Assembly (NCBI RefSeq): GCF_030816965.1
Contig: NZ_JAUSYQ010000002.1
Location: 2,699,001 to 2,763,000, forward strand
Origin: Streptomyces canus
Lineage (GTDB): Bacteria > Actinomycetota > Actinomycetes > Streptomycetales > Streptomycetaceae
Reading direction: 5' to 3'
DNA: 64,000 bases
Part shown: positions 53,986 through 62,997 of the stretch, piece by piece
Layout: each line of letters begins with the position of its first letter
Position numbering within the stretch: the stretch's first letter is position 1
The notes under the pieces: generated by a model
What the model saw: only the letters and a program-made list of their open reading frames with translations
Told to the model about the DNA's origin: nothing
Database searches by the model: none
Position numbers and translations under genes: made by a program

Positions 53986-55002
53986 TCAGGGGCGCGTGAC
54001 CGTCGCCCCCGGCATCATGCCCACCGGGTCGTAGCGCACCGGGGCACCGGGATAGGGGGCGTGGACGACCTGACCGTTGCCGACGTACATGCCGACATGG
54101 CTGGCGTCGCCCCGGTAGGTGACCAGGTCGCCGGGGCGCGCCTGGGAGAGCGGGACCTGGCGGCCGGCGTAGCGCTGGGCCTGGGACGTGCGGGGCAGGG
54201 AGACGCCGGCCTGGGCGTAGGCCCACTGCATCAGGCCCGAACAGTCGAAGCCGGTGGGCCCGTTGGCGCCCCACACGTACGGCATGCCGATCGCGGACTG
54301 CGCGGCGGCCACCGCGGCGGCCGCCCGGCCCGAGGGCGCCACCGCACCCGAGAGGTCGGACATCCCGGAGCGGCCGGAGCGGGAGGCCCGGTCGTAGGCG
54401 GCGCGTTCGTCGGACGGCAGGGAGTTGAGCAGCTCGCGCGCTCTGGCGAGCTTCCTCTCGACGGTCCGCTTGTGGGAGGCGACGGCCTTGCGGCTCTTCT
54501 CCAGTTCACCGAGCTTTTGTGCCGCTTCGCTGCGCTCCTGGGCGAGTTCGCGCATGGCCTCCTGGAGGTCCTTGAGCGCACCCGCCTGATGGGCGTTGAT
54601 CCGGTCGAGGACGGCGGCCTTGTCGAGGTACTCGTCCGGGTCGTCGGAGAACAGCAGCGCGAGGGACGGGTCGAGGCCGCCGGAGCGGTACTGGGCGCCG
54701 GCCTGCGAACCGAGCGCCTCCCGCATGGAGTTGATGCGCTCCTGCTGCCGCGCGATCTCGTCCTGCGCGGTTCCGACCTCCTCGCGCAGCGAGTCGGCGC
54801 GCTCGTCCGCCTTGTTGTAGGCCTCGGTGGCGTGCTCGGCCTCCTCGTAGAGACGGTCCACCTCGGCCCGGGTGTCGTCGGACGGGGCGGCGACGGCCGG
54901 TACGGCGCCGAGCGCGGCGGCCGCCGCGGACAGCACGGACAGGGCGGCACCGGCGCCCCGGTTGAACCCGGACGTCTGGACAAGGCGGCGATGGGACCCC
55001 AC
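53986..55002 (-). CDS. NlpC/P60 peptidoglycan endopeptidase, copy 1
   Basis: A 338-residue secreted protein. A signal (GAGAALSVLSAAAAALGAVP) with cleavage near AVAAPSDD is followed by a long coiled coil (about 40-220, RIPA-like; EVDRLYEEAEHATEAYNK). The NlpC/P60 domain has the catalytic Cys in PTGFDCSGLMQWAYAQ, the His in DASHVGMYVGNGQVVHA and a polar third residue in the last strand. It would cut peptide crosslinks in peptidoglycan. The GTG start matches the paralogue N-terminus (GSHRR). It lies about 225 bases from copy 2. Confidence 0.92.
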   Translation of the reverse strand: MGSHRRLVQTSGFNRGAGAALSVLSAAAAALGAVPAVAAPSDDTRAEVDRLYEEAEHATEAYNKADERADSLREEVGTAQDEIARQQERINSMREALGSQAGAQYRSGGLDPSLALLFSDDPDEYLDKAAVLDRINAHQAGALKDLQEAMRELAQERSEAAQKLGELEKSRKAVASHKRTVERKLARARELLNSLPSDERAAYDRASRSGRSGMSDLSGAVAPSGRAAAAVAAAQSAIGMPYVWGANGPTGFDCSGLMQWAYAQAGVSLPRTSQAQRYAGRQVPLSQARPGDLVTYRGDASHVGMYVGNGQVVHAPYPGAPVRYDPVGMMPGATVTRP

Positions 55003-55227
55003 GGGAAGCCGCGCTCCTTCCACTGGCGGACAGAGACGTTCCCCGGCGAGGGGGAAACGCGGCCGACAGTAGCCCCGCGGCGGGGGCGTATCCAACGACC
55101 TCCGGGGGCGCACAACGTGACACCCCGCCTATGACGCAGGTCATGGGCGGGGCGGGCGGTCAGTTGTGGTTGTCGCGATTCGCCCGAACGGGCGGCGAGT
55201 CGTCGCGATCTTGAGCGGTCAGGAGGC

Positions 55228-56265
55228 TCAGTTGATGCGCACGCCGAACTGGAACGGCATGTTGTTGATCGACTCGTAGCGCACGACCGTGCCGGTGCGC
55301 GGGGCGTGGATGACCTGGCCGTTGCCCGCGTACAGGGCGACGTGGTGCAGGTCGCCGTAGAAGATGACCAGGTCGCCGACCTTGAGGTCGCTCATGCTGT
55401 AAATGCGCGTGCCGGCGTTGGCCTGGGCCTGGGAGGTGCGCGGGATGGTGATGCCGGCCTGGGCGTAGGCCCAGGAGGTCAGGCCCGAGCAGTCGTAGGA
55501 GGCGGTGCCGGTGGCGCCGTAGACGTACGGCTTGCCGAGCTGGGTCTGGGCGGCATGGAAGGCGGCCAGGGCCCGGGAGGAGGCGGCGGTGGCGTCACCG
55601 AGGTCCACGCGCTCGCTGGCGGAGCGGCTGGCGCGGGCGTCGGCGGCGGCGAGGGCTGCCTTCTCGGCGGCCGTCAGCGTGTTGAGGAGCTTCTGCGCCT
55701 CGGCGAGCTTGCCCTGAACGGCCTTTTTCTGCTTGGCCAGTTCGGTGCGGGTGCTCGAGAGGTCCTTGAGCTTCTCGGAGGCCTCGGCGCGGTCCTGGGC
55801 CAGCTCGCGCTGCTTCTCCTGGATCTTCTTCAGCGCCTCGACCTGCTGGGAGCTGAGCTGGTCCGCGGTGGACGCCTTGTCCAGGTAGTCCTCCGGGTTG
55901 GAGGACAGGAAGAGCTGGAGCGAGGAGTCGATGGTGCCGCTGCGGTACTGCGCGGCGGCGGCGAGGCCTATGGAGTCCCGCAGTTCGTTCAGGTCGTCCT
56001 GGCCGCGGGCCACGTTGTCCTGGATGGTGGAGATCTCCTTCTGGAGCTTCTCCTGCTTCTCCTTGGCGCCGTTGAGCTTCTCGGTGGCCTGCTCTGCCTG
56101 CTCGTAGAGGGCGTCGACCTTCGCCTTGACCTCGTCCTTGCTCGGCTTCTCGCTGGGCGCGGCGTTGGCGGCATTGGCACTGAGGGCCACGGCGGCAGCG
56201 GCTGCGGTCGTGAGCACGGTCACGCGCGTACGGCTCGGCTGCTTGGGTCGACGGTGGGACGCCAC
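55228..56265 (-). CDS. NlpC/P60 peptidoglycan endopeptidase, copy 2
   Basis: A 345-residue paralogue of the neighbouring endopeptidase with the same plan: signal (VTVLTTAAAAAVALSANAAN), coiled coil (KVDALYEQAEQATEKLNGAK onward), then NlpC/P60 with catalytic Cys in ASYDCSGLTSWAYAQ and His in LHHVALYAGNGQVIHAPRTG. The GTG start (ASHRRPKQ) was preferred over a longer in-frame ATG because it matches the paralogue. The gene's leader includes a CTCAC/GTGAG palindrome. Mycobacterial Rv2190c occupies the same place in the locus. The two tandem copies suggest separate timing, for example vegetative growth versus sporulation. Confidence 0.92.
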   Translation of the reverse strand: MASHRRPKQPSRTRVTVLTTAAAAAVALSANAANAAPSEKPSKDEVKAKVDALYEQAEQATEKLNGAKEKQEKLQKEISTIQDNVARGQDDLNELRDSIGLAAAAQYRSGTIDSSLQLFLSSNPEDYLDKASTADQLSSQQVEALKKIQEKQRELAQDRAEASEKLKDLSSTRTELAKQKKAVQGKLAEAQKLLNTLTAAEKAALAAADARASRSASERVDLGDATAASSRALAAFHAAQTQLGKPYVYGATGTASYDCSGLTSWAYAQAGITIPRTSQAQANAGTRIYSMSDLKVGDLVIFYGDLHHVALYAGNGQVIHAPRTGTVVRYESINNMPFQFGVRIN

Positions 56266-56394
56266 GGAGGTGAACTCCTTCTTTTGAGTGATCACCCGCT
56301 CGGAGGTTCGAGCCCAGACCCTAGTGACCTACCCGTGATCAGTTCAAATCCTCAGGAGCAAAATCTCGTCACGCCCTGCATTCTTTGCACATAA

Positions 56395-56409
56395 CTCACA
56401 TGCAGTGAG
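56395..56409. repeat. CTCAC/GTGAG palindrome in the leader of NlpC/P60 copy 2
   Basis: CTCACATGCAGTGAG has perfect 5-bp arms and lies about 130 bases before the start. A candidate -35 box (TTGACC on the minus strand) lies immediately upstream of it in the direction of transcription. Confidence 0.4.
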
Positions 56410-56474
56410 GTCAACTTGACACTACGTTGCGTGACGATACGGCTAATTCGGTCATTCAGCCTGGACTTTGATGT

Positions 56475-57818
56475 TTAGGACAGCCGCTTCAGGAGCACCG
56501 CGGAAGCGACCGGGCGCGCCCCCGCCTTGGCGATGCCGTCGGCGACCTCGCGGTCGGTCGAGGCGACGATCACCGGCCGTCCGGGCGGCTCGGCGCGCAC
56601 CAGCTGGCGGATCAACTCGTCGGCGGTGACGCCCGCCTTGGAGAACAGCACCCGCACCCCGCGCGGCGGCGCGAGCAGCACGGGCGCGGCCAGCTCGGCC
56701 CCGTCGAAGACACAGGTCACCTCCGCCCCGGTCTGCGCGGCGAGCTGGGAGAGCTGCCCCAGGAGCCTCAGGCGCTGCTTCTCCAGCGGCATCTGGGGAT
56801 AGCCGGTCTTGGTGACGTTGTAGCCGTCGACCACCAAGTGCGCCTGGGGCAGGGCCAGAAGCTGGTCCAGGATCGCGGGGTCGTTCTCGGACAGCGCCCG
56901 CGCGGCGATGTCCTTCGGGGTCATGCGGCCCGGTTCGACCGCGTCCACCGTCTCGGCGGGCCGCACGGAGACCGGCGGCAACGCCAGCTCCCGCCGCAGC
57001 CCCTGGGCCGCGTCCAGAACGGTGTCCAGAAGCAGACGCACGCGCATGTCCTCGACACTGCGCCCCTCTCGCGCCGCTCTGCGCGTGGCCTCCAGAGCGG
57101 CCTCCGACTCCCCGAGGCGAGCCTTCAGGCGCCGGGACTCGCTCTCGGCGGCGGACACCTGGGTCTGCGCCTCGGTGCGTACGGTCTCCATCTCGCCCTG
57201 AAGCTTGCGCAGGGCCGCCTCACCACGCTTGACGTCACTGAGTGCCGCGCGCAGCTTTCGGTGAAGCGATTCGGCTTCCTTCTTGGCGGACTCCAGCTCG
57301 GTGCGCAGCCGCTCGGTCTCGGCGCGCGTCTGGTCGCGGGCGGCGGCGACCTCCTCGCGCAGCCGCTCCAGCTCGGCGCGGCTCTCCTCGTCGGCCCGCT
57401 CGGCGTCCGCCCGCAGGGCCTCCTCGCCCGCCGCGGTGACCAGCTTGACCCAGCCGGTCGGCCGCAGAACATAGGCCGCGGCCGCCACATCGAGCGGATC
57501 CGCGGCCGGGGGCGGCGCACCGGAGTCGAGCGCACCGGCCAGCTCCGGCTGGACCTCTCTGAACTTCTCCCCGATCCGCTGACGGAACAACGGATCGGTC
57601 TCCAGCGCGGCCGCCATGGCGTTGCCCGCGAACTTGGCCCGCCGGTTCGGCGCGAAGCGCGCGTACTGCCTGAGCTGTGCGGGCAGTTCGCCGACGGTCA
57701 GCCCGCCGAAGCCCTCCGAGACGATGTGCACGACCCTGCGGCGCACACCGTCGGGCAGCGGACGGTCGAGCACCTCGGCGGCGCCGTCGCCCGGCTCCCC
57801 GCCTTGTGTCTCCACCAT
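56475..57818 (-). CDS. NYN (YacP/Rae1-like) RNase-fold protein with long coiled coil
   Basis: A 447-residue protein. A helical N-terminal region (about 1-110, with VHIVSEGFGGLTVGELPAQL) precedes a long Arg/Glu-rich coiled coil (about 130-250). The C-terminal YacP-type NYN domain shows the conserved HLVVDGYNVTKTG, EVTCVFDGAEL, VRVLFSKAGVTADELI and VIVASTDREVADG. Those Asp residues form the acidic site of PIN/NYN-fold RNases. The Bacillus homologue Rae1 cuts mRNA on the ribosome but lacks this N-terminal extension. Activity here is likely but untested. Confidence 0.88.
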   Translation of the reverse strand: MVETQGGEPGDGAAEVLDRPLPDGVRRRVVHIVSEGFGGLTVGELPAQLRQYARFAPNRRAKFAGNAMAAALETDPLFRQRIGEKFREVQPELAGALDSGAPPPAADPLDVAAAAYVLRPTGWVKLVTAAGEEALRADAERADEESRAELERLREEVAAARDQTRAETERLRTELESAKKEAESLHRKLRAALSDVKRGEAALRKLQGEMETVRTEAQTQVSAAESESRRLKARLGESEAALEATRRAAREGRSVEDMRVRLLLDTVLDAAQGLRRELALPPVSVRPAETVDAVEPGRMTPKDIAARALSENDPAILDQLLALPQAHLVVDGYNVTKTGYPQMPLEKQRLRLLGQLSQLAAQTGAEVTCVFDGAELAAPVLLAPPRGVRVLFSKAGVTADELIRQLVRAEPPGRPVIVASTDREVADGIAKAGARPVASAVLLKRLS

Positions 57819-57853
57819 CCGTCACACCCCATCACTGTGCGGGGCCGGCTCTG

Positions 57854-58093
57854 TCAGGAGTCGGCGCCCGGCCTGTCCACGAGTTCCACCTGGTCCACGG
57901 CGTTGCACCAGCGGCACCGCACCGACTCGATGGTCTCACTGACCACCTCGCGCTCCTCGACCTTCGGCTCTCCGGCCAGATCGAGGTGGACGTACTCGAC
58001 GACCTTCGACGAGCGGGTCACGTCGAAGCGCGTGAGGTTGCCGCAGAGGGTGCAGCGCCACCGGGTCGAGGCGGTCGGGAGGGGAACCGTCAT
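57854..58093 (-). CDS. small zinc-ribbon protein
   Basis: A 79-residue protein with two CxxC pairs (RWRCTLCGNLTRFD and SVRCRWCNAVDQ), typical of a zinc ribbon. Between them lies EYVHLDLAGEPKVEEREVVS. It is upstream of the NYN gene on the opposite side of a short gap and may be co-transcribed with it. Conserved in Streptomyces without assigned function; an RNA-binding role is possible but unproven. Confidence 0.75.
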   Translation of the reverse strand: MTVPLPTASTRWRCTLCGNLTRFDVTRSSKVVEYVHLDLAGEPKVEEREVVSETIESVRCRWCNAVDQVELVDRPGADS

Positions 58094-58264
58094 CGTGACT
58101 GTGCTCTTTCCTACTAGCCATTGTCCGTGACACACCGGCGTCCCGGTGCGTGTGGCTCGTAACCCTAAGGCCTGGCGGGTACTCGCCGCTCGGGCGTCCA
58201 CAGGGCCTGTCCGACGGCGAGGCGGTCTGTGCGGGTGCGTCCTGTTACGCCATGCTCTGTGTTC

Positions 58265-59005
58265 GTGATCAGTAACTGGAGGGTGACGGTCGGTGGAGCG
58301 AACAGGTCGCTGTGGGGGCCGGCACCGGTCACCTACGGTCTGATCGCCCTGTGCTCTCTGATCTTCCTGGTCGGCCCTGCCTCGGGGCTCGATCCGGCGT
58401 ACGGCACCGGGGACGCGGCCCTGGCCGCTCAGCGGGCCTACTTCCACCGCTGGGGCGTGGTCCCGGCCGAGCTGTTCGCGAACTCCCCCGGTGCCGCCCT
58501 CACCCCGGCCACCGCGCTGTTCGTCCACGGCAGCTGGGTGCATCTGCTGGGCAACATGCTCTTCCTCTACGTCTTCGGGATGATGGCCGAGGAACGGATG
58601 GGCCGGGTGCAGTTCCTCCTCTTCTACGTCGGCTGCGGCTATCTCGCGCTGCTGGGCTACGCGGCCGCCAACGCCGACTCCGAGCAGTCCCTGGTCGGTG
58701 CCTCCGGGGCGATCTCGGCGGTCCTCGGCGCGTTCCTGTTCCTCTTCCCCGGAGCCCGGGTGACCAGTCTCCTGCCGTTCCTCTTCTTCCTCCCGCTGCG
58801 CTTCCCGGCCTGGGTCGTGCTCCCCTTCTGGGCGGCGCTGCAGTGGCTGGCGGCGGGCCGCGCCTCCGAAGGCCCGGGGGTGGCCTACCTGGCCCACCTG
58901 GTGGGCTTCGGCCTGGGCCTGGTCTTCGCGTGGGTGCGCTTCGGCCGTACCACTAGAGTGAAGTCCGCCCCAGCTCCGTCCCCCGAGGGAGAGAACCAGC
59001 CGTGA
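58265..59005 (+). CDS. rhomboid family intramembrane serine protease
   Basis: A 246-residue membrane protease with six or so helices. Rhomboid signatures are ATALFVHGSWVHLLGNMLFL (HxxxxHxxxN), the catalytic Ser in VGASGAISAVLGAFLF, and the catalytic His in LAHLVGFGLGLVF. The usual start is ambiguous: the GTG chosen gives ISNWRVTVGG, and upstream or downstream GTGs are possible. Its stop overlaps the next gene's GTG by four bases, so both are one operon. Substrates are unknown. Confidence 0.88.
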   Translation: MISNWRVTVGGANRSLWGPAPVTYGLIALCSLIFLVGPASGLDPAYGTGDAALAAQRAYFHRWGVVPAELFANSPGAALTPATALFVHGSWVHLLGNMLFLYVFGMMAEERMGRVQFLLFYVGCGYLALLGYAAANADSEQSLVGASGAISAVLGAFLFLFPGARVTSLLPFLFFLPLRFPAWVVLPFWAALQWLAAGRASEGPGVAYLAHLVGFGLGLVFAWVRFGRTTRVKSAPAPSPEGENQP

Positions 59006-59283
59006 TCACCGCGATCGTCCTCATCAAGACCAGCGTGGACCGGATCCCCGAGATCGCGGAGCGGATCGCCGCGCTGGACTCCGTGAGCGAGGTCTTCTCC
59101 GTCACGGGCACCTACGACCTGATCGCCATGGTCCGGGTCAAGCAGCACGAGGACCTCGCCGAGGTCATCCCCGGCAGCATCAGCAAGATCCCGGGCGTGG
59201 AGGGAACGGACACGCACGTGGCGTTCCGGACCTACTCCCAGCACGACCTGGAGGCCGCGTTCGCGATCGGCCTCGACGGCTAG
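59002..59283 (+). CDS. stand-alone Lrp/AsnC ligand-binding (RAM) domain protein
   Basis: A 93-residue protein that is only the C-terminal RAM domain of Lrp/AsnC regulators: ITAIVLIKTSVDRIPEIAER, then VFSVTGTYDLIAMVRVK and LPGVEG-type end IPGVEGTDTHVAFRTYS. There is no HTH. It is coupled to the rhomboid gene and may modulate another Lrp-type protein or bind an amino acid directly. Confidence 0.9.
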   Translation: MITAIVLIKTSVDRIPEIAERIAALDSVSEVFSVTGTYDLIAMVRVKQHEDLAEVIPGSISKIPGVEGTDTHVAFRTYSQHDLEAAFAIGLDG

Positions 59284-59286
59284 ACC

Positions 59287-61449
59287 CTAGGAGTCGAGCG
59301 CGAGCACGGTGATGCCGTCGGCGGTCGCGACGTACACGCGGCCGCTCCGGACGACAGGCGACTGGGTGCCGACGGAGGCGCCGCCCTCGACGCGCTTCCG
59401 CCAGATCTGCTTGCCCTTGCGGTTGACGCCGTAGAGCGTCGAGCCGTGGCGTGCGTAGACGGTGTCGCCGAAGACCGTCGGGTTGCTGTACTGGGTTCCG
59501 TCGTCGGTGAACTGGAAGGACCACACCGTCGACCCGTCGGCGGGGTCCAGGGCGGCGAGTTCGTAGTCGGACGCGGTGACGCCCAGGCCGCCGAAGGGCA
59601 CGCAGGTGAAGTAACGGCTGCCGTACACCTTGTCGTTGGTCGCGTTCCACAGCGGCTTGCCCTTGCGGCCGATGCCGTGCAGCATCTGCTCGCCGCCCGA
59701 TCCGACCACCAGCGTGTCGCCGACCAGCGCGGGCCGCCCGGTGTCGAGGCCGGCCGCCGTCGCCCAGAGCAGCTTGCCGGTCTTCGCGTCCAGCGCCTGC
59801 ACCTGGTCCCCGAACGTGCCGACGTAGACCACCCCGTCCGCCACCATGGGCTCACCGGTGGGCGCCGGCCCGGTCGGCGTGGACCAGCGCACGCTGCCGT
59901 CGGGGGCGTAGGCCCGCACCCCGCCCGCGTCCGAGCCGTCGCCGTAGGACACCAGGATCAGTTGCCCCGCGGTGACCAGGAACTGGCTGTTCGCGGCGAA
60001 CGCCCTGGTCCAGCGGACCTTGCCGCCCCGGCCGAGCGCGCACAGCTTGGAGGCGCCCTCCTGGTCGTCCTCCAGCAGGCAGTACACGCCCTGCGCGGTG
60101 GCGAGCGGGGACATGGCCTCGGCGCCCAGTGCGGTGTGCCACACGGTCCGCCCGTCCAGGTCCAGCGCGTGCAGCGAGCCGTCCGCGCCGCCGACGTACA
60201 CCCGTGTGCCGTCGGGCGAGAGAGCGGCGCAGGGGCCGCGCCGCCCGCCGAGCCCCTGGACCTTGTACTGCCAGCCCGTCGCGGGTGTGCCGGCCGCGGA
60301 CCCCGTACCGGTCGCCCCGGCCGCCATCTCGCCCTTCGGGGATCCGTCCGAGGAGTCCCGCAGCCACAGCCACCCGCCCACACCGCCGGCCGTCACGACC
60401 CCGGCACCGCCCACCGCGGCCCGCAGCAGCCGGCGCCGGGACGGCCGAGCGGGCGTCGGTGAGACATGGCTGGGCGCGGGGACGTCCGTGACGGTCACGG
60501 GCGCCACGTACTCGACCCGGCTCTCCCGCTCCCCCGAGTCGTGAGCGGGAACCCAGCGCGCACCGCTCTGCGCGGCCTCGGGCTCCTTCGCGGCACCGGA
60601 GGTGTACCACCCCGCCCGCAGTCCCTCGCGCAGCGATCCCGCGGTGTGCCCCGCGGCCGCGACCAGCTCCGCGGGCGTCGGCCGCGCGGCGGGGTCGTCC
60701 CGCAGACACGCCTCCACCAGCGGCAGTTGTTCCTCCGGTACGGCGGACAGATCGACGTCCCCGGTCAGGATCCGCAGCAGAACGACCGAATCCTGCCCCT
60801 CGCCGAACGGTTCCTTGCCGCCGGACGCGTACGCGAGGACCGCGCCCAGGGAGAAGACGTCGCTGGCCGGCACCACCTGGGCGCCGTTGCGGATCTGCTC
60901 GGGCGAGAGATAGCCGACCGACCCGACGACCACGCCGGTCCGGGTCAGTGCCGTGCCCTCCAGAGCTCTGACGATCCCGAAGTCGATGACTCTGGGCCCG
61001 TCCGGCGAGAGCAGGATGTTGGAGGGCTTGAGGTCCCGGTGCACCAGCCCCTTGGCGTGGATCGCGGCGAGCGCCTCGGCGAGCGCGGCCGCAAGCAGCC
61101 GTACCGCGTCCGCGGGCAACGGCCCCCGGTCGAGCACCGCGTCCCGCAGGTTCGGCCCCGCCACGAACTCGGTCGCCATCCACGGCCTCGCGGCCTCGGT
61201 GTCCGCGTCCACGACCCGCGCGGTGTACGTGCCCGCCCCGCCGACGGTCTGCGCGGCCCGCACCTCGTGCCGGAACCGGGCGCGGAAGGTACGGTCCTCG
61301 GCGTGCTCGGCCCGCACGACCTTCACGGCCAGCCGCAGCCCGCCCCGCGCCTCGGCGAGATACACCTCGCCCATGCCGCCGGACCCGAGTCTGCCCAGGA
61401 CCTCGTAGGGCCCGATGGTCCGCGGGTCCGTCTCGCGCAGCTCCTGCAC
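59287..61449 (-). CDS. Ser/Thr protein kinase with C-terminal PQQ-like beta-propeller
   Basis: A 720-residue receptor kinase. The kinase domain (about 14-270) has GRLGSGGMGEVYLAEA, LAVKVVRAE, catalytic LVHRDLKPSNILLS, VIDFGIVRAL and VGYLSPEQIRNG. A juxtamembrane stretch (PSRRRLLRAAVGGAGVV) leads to one membrane helix near residue 345. The last ~330 residues are a PQQ/Trp-docking propeller with repeats such as GTRVYVGGADGSLHALDLDG and DGVVYVGTFGDQVQALDAKT. This is outside the cell if the helix is single-pass. It converges with the RAM-domain gene. The ligand is unknown. Confidence 0.9.
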   Translation of the reverse strand: MQELRETDPRTIGPYEVLGRLGSGGMGEVYLAEARGGLRLAVKVVRAEHAEDRTFRARFRHEVRAAQTVGGAGTYTARVVDADTEAARPWMATEFVAGPNLRDAVLDRGPLPADAVRLLAAALAEALAAIHAKGLVHRDLKPSNILLSPDGPRVIDFGIVRALEGTALTRTGVVVGSVGYLSPEQIRNGAQVVPASDVFSLGAVLAYASGGKEPFGEGQDSVVLLRILTGDVDLSAVPEEQLPLVEACLRDDPAARPTPAELVAAAGHTAGSLREGLRAGWYTSGAAKEPEAAQSGARWVPAHDSGERESRVEYVAPVTVTDVPAPSHVSPTPARPSRRRLLRAAVGGAGVVTAGGVGGWLWLRDSSDGSPKGEMAAGATGTGSAAGTPATGWQYKVQGLGGRRGPCAALSPDGTRVYVGGADGSLHALDLDGRTVWHTALGAEAMSPLATAQGVYCLLEDDQEGASKLCALGRGGKVRWTRAFAANSQFLVTAGQLILVSYGDGSDAGGVRAYAPDGSVRWSTPTGPAPTGEPMVADGVVYVGTFGDQVQALDAKTGKLLWATAAGLDTGRPALVGDTLVVGSGGEQMLHGIGRKGKPLWNATNDKVYGSRYFTCVPFGGLGVTASDYELAALDPADGSTVWSFQFTDDGTQYSNPTVFGDTVYARHGSTLYGVNRKGKQIWRKRVEGGASVGTQSPVVRSGRVYVATADGITVLALDS

Positions 61450-61517
61450 CCCGTGCTCCCCCTGCTTTCCGTACGGCTGCTGAGGGGGAGCGTATACGCG
61501 CGCCGGACGTCAGTACG

Positions 61518-62879
61518 TCAGACGGCCGGGACGCAGCGGCCGTCCTCGGTGCGGTACGTCCACTTCGCACCGTCCGCGACCAGTTCCTTGACGGCGCGTA
61601 CGAACCGCTCCACGTGCTCGTCCGGTGTGCCCGCGCCGAAGCTCACCCGGATCGCGTTGAGGGACTTCTCGCCGGGCGCGGCCTCGGGGGCGCCGCACTC
61701 GCCCTGGGACTGCGGGTCGCTGCCGAGGAGGGTGCGGACGAGGGGGTGGGCGCAGAAGAGGCCGTCGCGGACGCCGATTCCGTACTCGGCGGAGAGGGCG
61801 GCGGCGAAGTGGGAGCTGTTCCAGCCCTCGACGACGAAGGAGATCACTCCGACGCGGGGGGCGTCGTCGCCGAAGAGGGAGAGGACGCGGACCTCGGGCA
61901 CCTCGGCGAGGCCCGCCTTCACCTTCTCGATCAGGTGCTGCTCGCGGGCGACCAGGGTGTCGAAGCCGGCCTCGGTCAGGGCCCGGCAGGCGGAGGCGAT
62001 GGAGTAGGCGCCGATGACGTTCGGCGAGCCGGCCTCGTGGCGGGCGGCGCTCTCGTGCCACTCCACGTCCACTCCGCCGTCCTCGCGCCGCGTGACCTTG
62101 CGGCTGGCGCCGCCGCCCGCGAGGTAGGGGTCGGCGGCCCGGAGCCAGTCGGCGCGGCCGGCCAGGACGCCCGAGCCGAAGGGGGCGTAGAGCTTGTGGC
62201 CGGAGAAGGCGACCCAGTCGACGTCGAGGTCACGGACGCTCAACGGGTGGTGCGGGGCCAGCTGGGCCGCGTCGAGCACGATTCGGGCGCCGTGGGAGTG
62301 TGCGGCTGCCGCAAGCTCCCGTACGGGCCACAGCTCACCGGTGACGTTGGAGGCGCCGGTGACGCACACCAGGGCCGGGCCCTGGGGGTCCCGGTCGGCG
62401 AGGGCCTTCTCCAGCGTCTCCACGGCCTGCCGCGGGGTGCGCGGGGCGTCGAGGTAGGTGACCCGGGCGTCCTTCCACGGCAGCAGCGAGGCGTGGTGTT
62501 CGGTCTCGAAGACGAAGACCTGGCAGTCGGCGGGAAGGGCGGCGGCGAGGAGGTTGAGCGAGTCGGTGGTCGACCGGGTGAAGACCAGCTGGTCGTCGTC
62601 CCGGCAGTCGAGGAACTCGGTGACGGTCCTGCGGGCGTTCTCGAACAGGTCGGTCGACAGCTGCGAGAGGTAGCCGGCGCCGCGGTGCACGCTGCCGTAG
62701 TAGGGCGCATAGGCCGCCACGTCGTCCCAGACGCGCTGGAGGGCGGGGGCGCTGGCCGCGTAGTCGAGGGCCGCGTAGGTGACCTCGCCGCCGGTGACGA
62801 GAGGGACGGTGACATCTCGCCCCAGAACGGGCAGCTGGGCACAAATGGTCAGGGCGGAGGCAGCGGTGGAGACAGACAT
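61518..62879 (-). CDS. class V PLP-dependent aminotransferase / cysteine desulfurase-like, SAM-controlled
   Basis: A 453-residue PLP enzyme. The PLP Lys is in VAFSGHKLYAPFGSGVL near residue 218. LDYAASAPALQRVWDDV, GSVHRGAGYLSQLSTDLFE, FETEHHASLLPWKDA, GASNVTGELWPVREL and IVLDAAQLAPHHPL are class V/SufS-like. The SufS catalytic Cys segment is not conserved in the usual form; the C-terminal half has FCAHPLVRTLLG and GECGAPEAAPGE. The ATG follows CGGGAG. A SAM-IV riboswitch lies about 120 bases in front, so it belongs to methionine/sulfur metabolism rather than Fe-S assembly. Substrate unknown. Confidence 0.88.
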   Translation of the reverse strand: MSVSTAASALTICAQLPVLGRDVTVPLVTGGEVTYAALDYAASAPALQRVWDDVAAYAPYYGSVHRGAGYLSQLSTDLFENARRTVTEFLDCRDDDQLVFTRSTTDSLNLLAAALPADCQVFVFETEHHASLLPWKDARVTYLDAPRTPRQAVETLEKALADRDPQGPALVCVTGASNVTGELWPVRELAAAAHSHGARIVLDAAQLAPHHPLSVRDLDVDWVAFSGHKLYAPFGSGVLAGRADWLRAADPYLAGGGASRKVTRREDGGVDVEWHESAARHEAGSPNVIGAYSIASACRALTEAGFDTLVAREQHLIEKVKAGLAEVPEVRVLSLFGDDAPRVGVISFVVEGWNSSHFAAALSAEYGIGVRDGLFCAHPLVRTLLGSDPQSQGECGAPEAAPGEKSLNAIRVSFGAGTPDEHVERFVRAVKELVADGAKWTYRTEDGRCVPAV

Positions 62880-62997
62880 GGGGAACTCCCGTGACAAGAA
62901 AGGTGAGATGGGTGTGCGGAGGCGGGGCTCGGCGCCCTATCGCATTCGCTTGCTCACGGAAGACTCCCTCGATGACCAGGACCCCTGGTTTCGAGAG

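Noticed and set aside
56395..56409. A CRP-type site
   Set aside because: The arms are oriented CTCAC...GTGAG, the reverse of the GTGA...TCAC required by CRP.
56266..56474. A ydaO-type c-di-AMP riboswitch before NlpC/P60 copy 2
   Set aside because: Streptomyces cell-wall hydrolases often have one, but the conserved blocks (GGGGGAACC, CCGTCCGAGG) are not present here.
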